Positions 1 to 9,640 of a stretch of 25,071 nt of DNA are shown here, piece after piece. Position 1 is the stretch's first letter. Each line of letters starts with the position of its first letter. The position numbers and the translations under genes were made by a program. Under the pieces are notes generated by a model, which worked only from the letters and a program-made list of their open reading frames with translations, made no database searches and was not told where the DNA came from. Origin of the DNA: Paulinella micropora (lineage: Eukaryota > Cercozoa > Imbricatea > Euglyphida); the NCBI GenBank assembly GCA_009731375.1, contig BJOX01000025.1, forward strand, positions 1,000,071 through 1,025,141, in the 5' to 3' direction.

Positions 1-162
1 GAATAACCTCGGCTTAGTGCAGTCTTGCCCTCAGGAGCTCCATCGGTGGCCCCGATCATCAGGCGAGAGACTGACACGGGGGGGTGGAGGACCTCGAACA
101 AGGATATTGGAGGCTTATGTCCGTTGAGGATATGCCATTAGCTGCATCAGTATGCCTCAAAT
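1..162. other. Unassigned sequence before an (ATT)n tract
   Basis: Complex, moderately GC-rich DNA with no convincing reading frame. It runs directly into a long (ATT)n tract on the plus strand. Many non-LTR retrotransposons end in simple repeats of this kind, so this could be the 3' end of such an element. No coding motif is visible to prove it. Confidence 0.3.
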
Positions 163-163
163 A

Positions 164-245
<82 letters not shown>
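163..245. repeat. (ATT)n microsatellite
   Basis: About 27 uninterrupted ATT units. Poly-isoleucine frames across it on both strands are repeat artefacts. Confidence 0.95.
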
Positions 246-246
<1 letters not shown>

Positions 247-729
247 TCCACACGAAGATCCGAAGCTAAATACATGGTCTTTTTAATGACATACCCTTGT
301 CTAAAGCGGATATCGTATAATATAGTACTAGGGGGCCACTCCTAATAACTATATCCGAAGTCGGGGTGTACCCAACCCTGCGATATACCGACACAAGTAG
401 AGATTGACCGTGCACAAGTACGACAGTATATAATTATCGTAAAAAATTTCAGAGAACGTTTCATTTTTTGAGAACATCATCCCAGGACTTGTAAAAGGGT
501 CATACCCGGGAACACCATCGCTCAATACACTAGCGATCCCCGTCTACGGTGTAGTATCATGCCGATCGACCTTTCGCACTCGTATGTTGCGATCGAATGC
601 CAAGTTATATCACTGAGTCATTTTAATATTCATAATAATAACTGATGATGCCAGCCATGATCAAATCATGATACGCCATGAGCAATCAATCAGTTTATTT
701 GAGACGCATAAAGAAAAATAGTTTCTTTG
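246..729. other. AT-rich noncoding DNA downstream of the gypsy-type element
   Basis: No gene is seen here. The stretch lies immediately 3' of the retrotransposon's last stop codon, where the 3' untranslated region and 3' LTR would be expected. No matching second copy is recognisable on the far side of the element, so an LTR cannot be called. Confidence 0.4.
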
Positions 730-2415
730 TTACTGCCTTCGTCTTCTGGCGCGGATTTCTTTGCCTGGTGGGCCACCAACAAAAGTTAAATCGAACTTTG
801 ATTGTTCAACAATGTCCCAGATCTTGTTAGGGATTCCGCCCAACGATAAATCAAAAGGGATGTCAAGCACCCCTCTTGGCAGTGTCTGAATGGTCCACGC
901 AGTGTAATCCTTGTCTCTGGGAGTAATTGTATCATCCCATGTCTCGAGACTTTTTGCGTCTTTATATACTGGCAGATAATGTCTTGCCTTTGGATCCTCA
1001 ACCGGGTCCATACTTCTCCAGAACTGGAGTATCGGTTGGATTATTTTTGAGGCTGATGATATTTTGAGTGTCCGTGTGACACGCGTTTGTCGTGGAACTG
1101 CCACGACCCGCATCAAGTATAAGTCTGAGAGACTGTCATCGGCAACATGTTGTTGCGCTGGTCTCATCAGATAAAAAAGCGTCTTTTGCCCATGCGATGG
1201 TTGCAGCAATGCTATCGCGTCGCCTTCCTTCCATCGCTCGTGGACGATCTCGACGTTGCCCGTATTTGGGTCAGTGTCAATCTCCTCATCCTCCTGGTGG
1301 ACGTCCTTTGATCTCATCGACCTCATCGCCTTCCTCGGTTGGTCGTTGATAAGATCATTTCGCGCTCTCCTTAGCTGCGCCTCTGTGATCTTCTCCTTCT
1401 TTCCGCTGTGCTCACGTGGAGACTTAGACTGAGTCCCCACCGCGCGTATGCGGTCAGTCTTCTCCTTACTGTCAACTTCACTCTCCTCCTTCTCAGCTAT
1501 CGGTGCCCGATAAGCATCTTCTTGGTCTATGCCAGCCTCCTTGTGGATGGGCGGCACCTCTTTGAAATCATCCTTCATCCGTTTTAACGCCTCCTCAACG
1601 GATTCATCTTCCAGTAAGAAGGGATCATACTTAATCAGCCTTCTTACATTCACAATTTGCACCTTCCCTCTACCCCTGATCTTGTAATTCAGAGGTCCCG
1701 TCTGTTCCATAATCTGATAAGGTCCTTTCCAGTGAGTGAACAGCTTAGAGCTGACTCCCTTCGGGACTTGAGGATGGTACAATAGTACAATATCCCCGAC
1801 CTGGAACTTGATCTGATCCAAGTGCGCTTGTCGCACCCCTTCAGCATCAGTCTTTCGGCGCTCCGCCTCTCTATGCGCCCTGACTATTTGTTCCGCCTCC
1901 ATCTTCACTCTAAGTCTCATCCCAAACAACTCATCCGCATCCGCCCAAGTGTCTTTTGGGTGAAGGAGCGAAGTCGGGATATCAGGCTCACGCCCATATA
2001 CCAGCTGATATGGCGAGACTGAACTCTTCGAGCCTCCTAACGCCGTAGAGGGTAGACAGTTCATTGCAAACGCAAATGATGGTGCTGCCTCGACCCATGC
2101 TCTTTGATTCTCCTTCTTCGTGCAATACATCTTTAGTGAGGCTTTGAGGGGTCTGTGTACCCGCTCGATTTTCCCATTTGCTCGCGGGTTATAGGCAGTA
2201 ACATATTGCCATTTCATCCCGTAATACTTAGATAGTTTGTCGATGACCTCGTTATTAAAGTCCGAGCCTCGATCAGAACATATCTTTCTCGGTACTCCGA
2301 TCTGTGAGATGATCCTATCGATCAGCGCTTCGGCCGTCGTCTTGCCGGTAACGTCTTTGACAGGAATGATCCACACATAATTGGTGGCTCTGTCGATAGC
2401 AGTAAGGAGTATTTG
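730..2415 (-). pseudogene. Integrase core, GPY/F module and long C-terminal extension
   Basis: The largest open segment of the element (548 codons from the first Met at 2374-2376). The second and third catalytic residues are the Asp in CSDRGSDF and the Glu in NGKIERVHR. They are separated by exactly 35 residues (DD35E). A GPY/F module follows (VGDIVLLYHP ... HWKGPYQI ... VNVRRLIKYDP). Integrase inserts cDNA into the genome. About 290 residues follow the module, first Glu/Lys-rich and then more globular, ending in a basic tail (RARRRRQ). I see no chromodomain and recognise no domain in the extension. The frame is intact to its stop, but upstream lesions make it a relic. Confidence 0.88.
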
Positions 2416-2979
2416 TAACCATCCTTCGATTCTGGGAAAGGTCCCACATGATCAATGAGTATAAACTCAAACATCCCCGCATGAAGAGGAAATTCGCCGA
2501 TCAGGCCAAAATTTGCCTTCAGCGGTGTTTTGTTTATCTTGCACGGGATGCATGCATCCACCGCCTGATATCGATCTATCTCCTCCTTCATCTTCTTCCA
2601 CCAGAATTGCCTCGCTACGAACATGTGAGTTCGTTGTCGACCCGGATGTGCCAAAAGTGGGCAATTGTGGGCTGCGACAAATATGAATCGTCTCAGACTC
2701 TCCGGTACCCAGAGGGTCCATTTGTCCGGCTGTGACGCATAGCGACAGTGGAGGCCCTTGTACCACAGTAGACCATCTCTCCATCCCATCTCCTTCATTT
2801 GATCTTTTATCGCTTTCGTCATCTTTAGCTCATCCGGGTTCTGATATAACTGTATGAGTTCCTTAAACTCCGGATCTTGAGCCTGATGTTGCCTCCATGC
2901 GGGAGGCTATATGGATAATACCATCTTCTAGCCGTACCCCGATCCTCTCCTGGTCATCGTCTAGGTTACTTCTCCGCTC
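2416..2979 (-). pseudogene. Integrase N-terminal HHCC zinc domain and start of the core
   Basis: After the TAA, about 23 codons remain in the RNase H frame (ending near LEDGIIHI); the frame then shifts near 2910. The main part has HN-x5-HPG-x31-C-x2-C, the HHCC zinc-binding signature that precedes gypsy integrase cores. The first core aspartate lies in ILIDHVGPFPES. The frame shifts again near 2415 inside the strand equivalent to YSLLTAIDRATNY. Confidence 0.88.
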
Positions 2980-3710
2980 TTAAGGAGGCTCCGCATAAAC
3001 TTCCTGCGTCTCCTCTTCCTCCCTCATGTTCGCCTTCGCATTCTCATATACCTCATAGGACCACTCAGCGTCCTCCTGGGTATGTAGCTCACAACATATC
3101 CCGTGATCCGGGCCTTGTGGACTGTACCGTAGACCCGTGCGGTCATAACGGACTCCACTCGCCATCCCCATCGTCTCAATGTGGCTGACCTCATACACCT
3201 TGTCAGTGGACAAGTCTTCCATCTCCACCGTGGACACTAACGCCGATACTTCTGAGTTAAACTCTAGCCTAGAGAGGCTATCAGCGACCACATTTCGCTT
3301 TCCCGGTAGATGGACCATTGTAAAATCGAAACAAGACAAGAACGCTTGCAACCGCGCTAGCCGTCCCGTCTGTTCATGATTCATCAACCATAACAGGTTA
3401 TGATGATCAGTTCTAACAATAAATTGAGGTCCTCCCCACAAATACTCTCTGAGCCTCTTGAGGGCCCATACCAACGCCAATGCCTCCCTTTGCCTTGTGC
3501 AATAGTTTCTCTCCGCCGCACACAACTTTCTACTAATAAACATGATTGGGCGTAATTTCTTCTCGTCATCTTCCTGCTGTAATACAGCCCCAATTGCAAA
3601 CTTAGATGCATCTGTATCGACTACGAATTGTTTCGTGAAGTCGGGCATCGTTAACACCAGTCCTCCTTCCTTCGGGTCTTTGTAAATAAGATCTTTGAGC
3701 GTATGAAACG
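2980..3710 (-). pseudogene. Retrotransposon RNase H domain and tether
   Basis: All four RNase H acidic positions can be seen: VVDTDASKFAIGAVLQQ (Asp), CTRQREALALVWALKRLREY (Glu), VRTDHHNLLWLMNH (Asp) and LPGKRNVVADSLSRL (Asp). The domain removes template RNA during reverse transcription. About 95 further residues, Glu-rich towards the end, lead to a TAA at 2980-2982. Codons beyond it continue in frame towards integrase, so the TAA is a nonsense change. Confidence 0.92.
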
Positions 3711-3839
3711 CTCAAAGCCTCTTCATCCCACTTCTCAAAGTCTCCAAAATCAATCATTCTCTCCATCTTAGCACGTGTTGCACCCCAATCGGGTATGAAC
3801 TGGCTATAGTATTGCGCCATCGCAAGGAATGATCTTCGG
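3711..3839 (-). pseudogene. RT thumb to connection segment in a shifted frame
   Basis: Reads RSFLAMAQYYSQFIPDW, the equivalent of the conserved 'SFLGLANYYRRFIPNFS' segment of Ty3/gypsy RT. It is in a third reading frame relative to the palm. A second shift near 3710, within a stretch equivalent to EEALSAFHTLK, returns the frame to that of RNase H. Confidence 0.85.
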
Positions 3840-4325
3840 TATCGGTCGATTCATAATCTCCTTCCTCTTCTCCTTAGATATCGAGACTCGGTTATGAGAG
3901 ATCTCGTACCCTAAATACGTCATACTCGTCTTGGCAAGTTGACACTTCTTCAGATTGTACTTCAGGCCAAAAGCTCCGATGCGTCTGAATATATCGGACA
4001 AATGATCGATATGCTCCTCCATTGTGTTAGAGTATACGATAATGTCATCGATATAGCAAAATGCATATTCTCCCGCTTTCTGTCTCCTCCTTCTCATAAA
4101 TCCTCCGTCTGTCAGATCATCGTACTGACTGCTTAGCATCTTCTGCATCGCCTTCTGAAAGAGTCCTGGGGCTTGCTTGAGGCCCATCGGAAGCACTTTC
4201 CATTGGTATATCTCCATACCCACCACAAACGCCTTCAGCCATCTGGACTTTTCTTTCAGTGGTATCTGCCAGAAGCCGTTCTTAAGGTCAATGTCCGAAT
4301 AGAATTTCGCATTCCGCACTTCCTT
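3840..4325 (-). pseudogene. Reverse transcriptase, palm and thumb
   Basis: Contains RT motif A (YSDIDLKNGFWQIP, catalytic Asp in IDL), the LPMGLKQAPGLFQKAM motif and the YIDDIIVYSN box with both catalytic aspartates. An LGYEISHNRVSISKEK thumb segment follows. A 14-residue Arg/Lys/Gly-rich insertion (around GGFMRRRRQKAG) lies just before YIDD. Near 3839 the frame jumps, with loss of the few residues expected before 'LRSFL', so a small deletion is likely. All motifs are seen in the sequence; catalysis is family knowledge. Confidence 0.92.
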
Positions 4326-4572
4326 CTTCTAATGTCGGGAGAGGATTTCTCTCTTCCTCCAGCACCTTGTTAACACGAGCATAGTTAACTGTCAGGCGCC
4401 ATTCTCCTCCTGGCTTCGGCACTATTATCTGCTGTGAGACTATTTGACTTGTTGATCCCTCAATAAAGTCCTCATTGAGCAGCCGTCTTGCTAGCTCCTC
4501 CGCTATCTTCGCCTCATGTATACTCAAGTTCGCTCTTCGTGGTGCCGGTGACGGCTCCGCACCCGGTATTTT
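4326..4572 (-). pseudogene. Reverse transcriptase, fingers region
   Basis: The frame reads through RRLLNEDFIEGSTSQIVSQQ and then a PGGEWRLTVNYARVNK block. This matches the conserved 'VPKPDGSWRLCVDYRALNK' region at the start of Ty3/gypsy RTs. It ends in NPLPTLEE, after which the reading frame shifts by one near 4320-4326 into the palm segment. It would synthesise cDNA from element RNA, but this copy is broken. Confidence 0.85.
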
Positions 4573-5188
4573 CTAAATAACCGCTGTGAAGTCCTCAGAC
4601 TTGACACCACCTGCATATGGAGGGTAAAAAATTTCTTTGTTCGCCTCCAATTTGGCTTTTAAAAGCTCCTTCTCTCTCTCCGTGCCTACTCCTTCTTCTA
4701 AAATTTTCCGCGCCGCCTCTTGGAAATCTTCGTCAGACATCTTCTTAGTCTGCTTGAGGGGTTCTCTGTCATCCTCCAAGCCTAAGTCTTCTTCCGAGAC
4801 ATCATCTAGGCCAGTCTTTTCATACGTGACCGTGTCCAGCTCATCATCTTTGCCGAGCTCCACCAGCATGTCAATAAGTTTCGCGTATTGCAAAGGAGCC
4901 TTACGGGTGTAGAAACCATCAAAGCATGTGAATGCTTGCGGCATCAATTTCAACTTGTCGAGGTCTCTGAGCTTCCGCTTGTATGCACTGCTCTGCTCAC
5001 GAGTTCCCAGGCGACAAGCCACCACTAGCTGTTGCTTGCGAGAGGGTACCGGTATAGGATGATCAATAAGCCGGTCCCTTATTTCCTGCGCCCATATCGC
5101 ATTCTTATTGTACGGCAGGATAATAGTATACGGCTTATTATTTTCAAATAAAGTCAGTAAGCATTTCTTCACTTCAGTTAGTGAACGC
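4573..5188 (-). pseudogene. Retrotransposon polyprotein spacer between protease and RT, second part
   Basis: About 205 codons in the same frame as the preceding segment, ending at a TAG (4573-4575). Coding continues without a frame change into the RT fingers. The middle is rich in Asp and Glu (around DDVSEEDLGLEDDREP); the end is Lys/Glu-rich and probably helical. No catalytic motif is visible. Together with the segment upstream it makes a protease-to-RT distance of nearly 400 residues, long for the family. Confidence 0.6.
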
Positions 5189-5190
5189 GG

Positions 5191-5682
5191 TCACGTGGGC
5201 TCGTCACCCCAGAAATCAGTAATACAACTTTTAATAGTTTTTGGTGGAGTATCCGGGATTCGCTCCGTTCTCATTGGTACAAACGCCTCCCTTTTTTCTT
5301 CTCCTACTTTCGAATGGAAACAGTATCCATTAGTAATGTGGACCGTGGCATCTGCTCCTACTCCTTCCGCAAATCTCGCCAACGACTGGCTTCTTTGTGC
5401 GACACATATTATTTCCTTCTTCCGCTTCTCAATTAAGTCATCAATAGACTTTTTGTCCCAATGGCATGTCGGAAATGTGACAGTGCACACTTGGGATTCC
5501 CAATTGTCGGTCCAGGACAGCTCGTCCGGTCTTATGACATGAGGGTGAACATACACCTCAAGTGCCTCATGCACGATGGCAATCTTTTTGTGATCCGTCG
5601 CTAGACTCAGCTCATAAGCCTCATAAGAGTCAGTAGCGTTAATGGGATCAATATCACTCTCCTCTCCTCTTTTTACTCCATA
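5191..5682 (-). pseudogene. Retrotransposon polyprotein spacer between protease and RT, first part
   Basis: About 164 codons are open from the transposon insertion to a TGA at 5191-5193. The sequence is acidic and hydrophilic with no family I recognise; a GEESDIDPINATDS segment lies near its start. The frame matches the downstream part at 4573-5188, so the TGA is a point nonsense change and not a boundary between genes. An apparent ATG at 5695-5697 falls inside the inserted inverted-repeat element and is probably not an original start. Function unknown; possibly a linker domain specific to this lineage. Confidence 0.6.
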
Positions 5683-5684
5683 TA

Positions 5685-5975
5685 TTGCTGTTGACATTCA
5701 AGACAACAAAAAAAATTGATTTTTCTGTTTTGGTTGGAATTTAAGTTTTGGTTGGAATTTTGATTTTGGGTGAAAATTTGAATTTTTCAAATTAACGGCT
5801 ATATTCGTCCGCAAAATATCGTAAATTTTCGCGAAATGTTACAGTTAAATTTGAAAATTTGAATTTTTGTCACAAAAATGAAAAACTGTCACAAAAATGA
5901 AAATCTGACACAAAANNNNNNNNNNAACAAAAATTAAAAACTAATTTTTGTTGTTGTCTTGAATGTCAACAGCAA
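5685..5975. mobile_element. Non-autonomous inverted-repeat DNA transposon (MITE-like) inside the retrotransposon
   Basis: The outer 25 bases are perfect inverted repeats: 5685-5709 begins TTGCTGTTGACATTC, and 5951-5975 is its reverse complement. Each end is flanked by TA (5683-5684 and 5976-5977), as in a TA target-site duplication. The interior is AT-rich, contains short direct repeats (TTTTGGTTGGAATTT twice near 5730-5762; a GTCACAAAAATGAAAA motif near 5870-5900) and encodes nothing. A 10-N gap lies at 5916-5925, so the true length is uncertain. Omitting the element and one TA leaves the flanking retrotransposon codons in one open frame. TA duplication suggests a Tc1/mariner-like superfamily, but the terminal bases are not a standard match. 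Confidence 0.75.
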
Positions 5976-5978
5976 TAT

Positions 5979-6176
5979 TAATATCACTCGCCGTGCGGCG
6001 CAATCAATCACAGCCCCCATCGTAGCCAATTGGTCATACGACAGTAATATTGATCCGTGGTAACCGGGGACGACATAAAGATCCATGCGGTATACTCGTG
6101 CGGAATTTAATTTAAAGGTCAGTGTGATGATGCCAGTGATATCCGTCCGACTCAGTGACTTACTCCCTTCAGAATG
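5979..6176 (-). pseudogene. Retrotransposon protease, C-terminal fragment
   Basis: Minus-strand frame of about 65 codons. It contains a segment of the form VVPGYHGSILLSYDQLATMG followed by AVIDC. This resembles the end of retroviral-type aspartic proteases in LTR elements, where a hydrophobic LLG-like motif is followed by a 'GAxIDC' strand. The upstream DTG active-site motif was not found. A TGA at 6177-6179 closes this frame. Another frame just upstream (about 6260-6160) stays open and looks protein-like, suggesting a further frameshift. The fragment ends where the inserted TA-flanked element begins. The protease call rests on pattern similarity and on its position before reverse transcriptase. 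Confidence 0.6.
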
Positions 6177-6262
6177 TCAGTCGAATTTTTCATATTTCCG
6201 CCCACCCAATCCCGGTATTTATTCAAAAACTTCCGGCCGACAATATTAATATTCGCTATCGT

Positions 6263-7205
6263 TACTATTATTACCAACTTTCAAATTATATAGTATCGTA
6301 TTAAAAGTTTCACAAAGAAAGCTCAGTATAGCATAAAGCAACTGGCCTGTGCATATTACTTGCGAGGACAAGAACCTTGTGTTCTAAGACCTTAAGTCTC
6401 GCCTCTAAGTCTTTTGACTCCTCCTTCTCCTTTCTTTCTTTCTTTCTTTTTTTTTTTTTCAAGCAACAGGCACAACTGTGACCTTCGTGCTGAACCATAC
6501 CTTTTTCTCTCTTCCCCTCTCACGCCGTCTGTTCCCCCTCCCGCGGCCTTATAGGCTTGTTGGCCTGTTGGATTGTGGCAGGAGCTAGAGCTGGAACTGG
6601 AGCTAATATAACCCACCAGCCGCCTTCTCCTCTACCCCATCCTCCACCTGAGGCTTAGCCGCCTCGACTGGTGGGGTGGCAAGCCATCTTCCTCTTCCAC
6701 CTCCTCTTCCGCTTCCTCCTTGCTTCCTCCTCTTCTTTTGCTCATCTCTTTTCAGAATAGCTTGCATGGCTTGTGCGATCTCGTCCTCGGGGCAGACTGA
6801 GTGCTGAATCCCCTACCGCATGACTAAAAGCACAAGGAGCCATTTCCCCTTCTTTAAGAGGCCTCCTAAGCTTGCATTCCAAGCCCGAGATAAAAACGGT
6901 AGCAAGCATCAGTTGCTTCTAACATAAGACAACAGTGCGACGACAGTCAAAGTCTGTGCTGGCCGCTCTCTCTTCACCTCCTCCTCTCTCAGACGCAAGT
7001 AATATTAGTATAGGGCTGAATCGAATCCCAAAATGGATTCATGTAATACTATGAACGATACCAGCACCTCATACTCTTGCTCTGGATTTCATTGTCGTCC
7101 GTTGCGGCGAACAATGGAATCGATAGCAGCGTCGGAGCTTGTCTAACAAGACGGCCTCCGTATCGATATCTCTATTCTCAGAGGACTTAGCATAATGCGT
7201 GATGC
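6263..7205. other. Unassigned noncoding stretch with a short (TTTC)n tract
   Basis: Mixed-composition DNA. A pyrimidine tract lies near 6431-6460 ((TTTC)n then T-run). Short Lys/Glu-rich frames on the minus strand come from the pyrimidine runs. No gene, tRNA or repeat family is recognised. Confidence 0.5.
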
Positions 7206-8152
7206 CTCCTCTCTCTGTCCTTCTCCTTCTCCAGGACCTTCTCCTTCTCTTTGTCCTTCTCTTTCCCCTTCTCCTTCTCCTTCTCGTTGACTTCTTTTGC
7301 TCCTCCTTCTGAATCTGTTTCTTCTTCTTCTTCTCCTCCTCCTCTTTGTCCTCCTCCTTCTCCTCCTCCTTCTCCTCCTTCTCCTCCTCCTCCTTCATCT
7401 TCTCCTCCTTCTCCTCCTCCTTCTCCTCCTTCTCCTTGACTTCTTCTCCTTGACTTCTTCTCCTCCTCCTTCTCCTCCTCCTTCTCCTCCTGCTCCTTAA
7501 CTTCCTATCCTCCTCCTTCTCCTCCTTCTCCTCCTCCTTCTCCTCCTCCTTCTCCTCCTCCTCCTCCTTCCCCTCTTCCTTCTCCTCCTGCTCCTTAACT
7601 TCTTCTCCTCCTCCTTCTGCTCCTCCTCCTTAACTTCTTCTCTTCCTTCTTCTCCTTCTCCTTAACTTCTTCTCCTCCTCCTTCTGCTCCTCCTCCTTAA
7701 CTTCTTCTCCTCCTCCTTCTCCTTCTCCTTCCTCCTTCTTCTTAACTTCTTCTCCTCCTCCTTGTCCTCCTTCTCCTCCTCCTGCTCCTTAACTTCTTCG
7801 CCTCCTCCTTCTCATCCTTCTCCTTAACTTCTTCTCCTCCTCCTTCTCCTCCTCCTGCTCCTTAACTTCTCCTCCTCCTCCTCCTTAACTTCTCCTCCTT
7901 CTCCTCCTCCTGCTCCTTAACTTCTCCTCCTCCCTCCTCCTCCTCCCTTCTCCTCCTCCTTCTCCTCCTCCTCCTTCTCCTTAACTTCTTCTCCTCCTCC
8001 TTCTCCTCCTCCTTCTCCTCCTCCTGCTCCTTAAATTCTTCTCTTCCTCCTTTTCCTCCTTCTCCTCCTTCTCCTTAACTTCTTCTCCTCCTCCTTCTCC
8101 TCCTTCTTCTCCTCCTCCTTCTCCTTCTCCTCCTCCTTCTCCGCCTTCTCTT
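7206..8152. repeat. Polypyrimidine minisatellite punctuated by TTAACTTCT
   Basis: About 950 bases of nearly pure pyrimidine on the plus strand, built from CTC, CTT and CCT triplets. Many copies of a phrase close to CTCCTTAACTTCTTCTCC recur at irregular spacing of roughly 40-110 bases. Antisense frames give Glu/Lys/Arg-rich translations, but none stays open across the tract. Long homopurine/homopyrimidine mirror DNA of this sort can form triplexes; this is known for the class, not shown here. Confidence 0.85.
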
Positions 8153-9174
8153 CAAACCTGTTTGCTGACATGATGTTAGCATGTGGCATGATGATGTAGG
8201 CACGTTGAGTGACCTAACCATAGCACACCAAACAATCACATCCTTCTTTCTCCTTTTGCTAAAAAGCTCTGTAGATCTACTAGTCAAAGATAGACAAGTA
8301 GAGAGGAGATATGAGGGATAGGGTAGAGCAAATGTCTCTGTCCTCTTGATGAAATGTTTGTTTGATTTTCGTTCAAGTTTTTGTCTTGACTTCTTGATCA
8401 GATTTTTCGACATCCCTCCTCAGTTTGCTTATTCCTCTCTCGTTTCTATGCTATATCTGTTATGAGGTACTAGTGCCTACACAACGATAGCAATAGGGAG
8501 TCTGGAAAAGCTCTCCTTCACTCGGAAGTCACACTATGAACGGAGAAGGTTTTAGATTGGTTTTCAGAACACGATCAAAGATATGCAAAAATGCTTTGAT
8601 GTGTCTGTGAAACAATGTACAGAATAGCATAAATTTGAAGGGTAGAGTGCAGTGCACCTGTTCCTTATGCTTGTTTGTGTTTTGTGTATGTTCTTTCACT
8701 CTTCTGTCCACCTCCTTTTTCTTGGTCTCTGTGTGAGAACAGCAACAACGACAGGGAGTCTGTATCTGATGTCTCCTTGTGAGCACACCGATGTGGATTG
8801 CGCTAGAGGGTACGAGACACCTACTGACTTGAGGCTAATCAAATTATTTGTTTTATAAAAGAGCTACGAGGATTATGTGTTTGAGTCACGTGATTTGTTT
8901 TTGTCTGACGTCCCCTCCAGTGTGAGACAGGTCAGCAAATTCGTTCTGGATGCCCGTGTGGCAATGCAGAAAGAAATCACCCTAGTGATGTGGACTCCAA
9001 ATGTAATGCCCCCAACGATAGCTCAATAAAAAATCGGTAATACAACCAAACACAGTCCTCAAGAATGAGAATGATGTCGTTGTATTAGTTCAGTGAAGCC
9101 GAAAAAGGAAAACGACTAGGAATAAAATGGCATCAGGTCCAATCCGGACAAATAATACTGAAAAACAGGCTGGT
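8153..9174. other. Unassigned intergenic DNA
   Basis: Ordinary-complexity sequence with only short, unconvincing frames on either strand. The right part (from about 8880) may be the eroded upstream part of the transposase relic that follows, but no motif can be assigned there. Confidence 0.4.
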
Positions 9175-9640
9175 GCACCTGTCACCAGGAAAATTATATT
9201 TTTTATCGGCTATCCGGGGGGTGATGCCTACACAGGATCACGGCGGCGTTCAGAGGATTGTAGAGAACTAATTAACTCCTACGAGTTTGTTAAGCTGTAT
9301 AACTAGTACATGGGTGGCACTGATATTAATACGCAGAACCGACTTCGACTAGGATCGGGAAGAGAGGGTTCGAAGGGCAGTCAAGCCCTGGTACAAACTA
9401 TTTCTGGGATTGCTAGACACTGCGGTGACTAACGCTACCATTATGTATTAATACAAGGGATTGCTGCTGTAAAGTGAGAACAGTGACGATGTGCACATTT
9501 CATCTCGTAATCAAATGATTGAGAAGTTGCTGTCACTGTTGGAGAAGCATATTCGGGAAGTCAAGGCACGTGATCTGGTGAGAACGAAGACAAACTCGAT
9601 GAGGATGGTGTACTTAGATCAGGTGTGATCAGAAGGGACA
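9175..9640 (+). pseudogene. piggyBac-like (DDE_Tnp_1_7 type) transposase relic
   Basis: The plus strand reads VKLYN-stop-YMGGTDINTQNRLRL near 9290-9350. After a frame change it reads KPWYKLFLGLLDTAVTNATI near 9380-9442. Together these match the conserved piggyBac/PGBD stretch of the form 'YNxxMGGVDxxDQ ... WW/YK.LFF.LLD.A..NA'. The Asp in MGGTD would be a catalytic acidic residue. A helical C-terminal-like segment (RNQMIEKLLSLLEKHIREVK) follows at about 9505-9570. A TAG in the key motif, a frameshift near 9365 and further stops show that it is dead. No TTAA-flanked terminal repeats were identified. Confidence 0.72.

Larger units (their letters stand above)
730..6262 (-). mobile_element. Degenerate Ty3/gypsy-type LTR retrotransposon (pol region)
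   Basis: The minus strand carries, in order, a protease C-terminal fragment, a long spacer, reverse transcriptase, RNase H, an HHCC zinc-binding domain, a DD35E integrase core and a GPY/F module. Reverse transcriptase before RNase H before integrase is the Ty3/gypsy order. The frame is interrupted by in-frame stops at about 5191, 4573 and 2980 and by frameshifts near 4320, 3839, 3710, 2910 and 2415. This copy therefore cannot make its polyprotein. No gag and no LTR pair were found. The 5' side dissolves into unassigned DNA beyond about 6260. A smaller inverted-repeat element is inserted at 5685-5975. Class assignment is confident; the outer borders are not. Confidence 0.88.

Noticed and set aside
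59-269. Poly-isoleucine frames on both strands
   Set aside because: Translation of (ATT)n; no coding signal on either side.
246-729. 3' LTR of the gypsy-type element
   Set aside because: Position fits, but no second copy upstream of the element and no terminal TG...CA pair could be matched, so it stays a possibility only.
5191-5697. A separate gene beginning with Met at 5697
   Set aside because: Its first codons lie in the inserted inverted-repeat element. The rest is in frame with the retrotransposon polyprotein on both sides.
7069-7398. Glu/Lys/Arg-rich minus-strand protein
   Set aside because: Composition is forced by the polypyrimidine tract; the downstream part has no domain and the frame is short.
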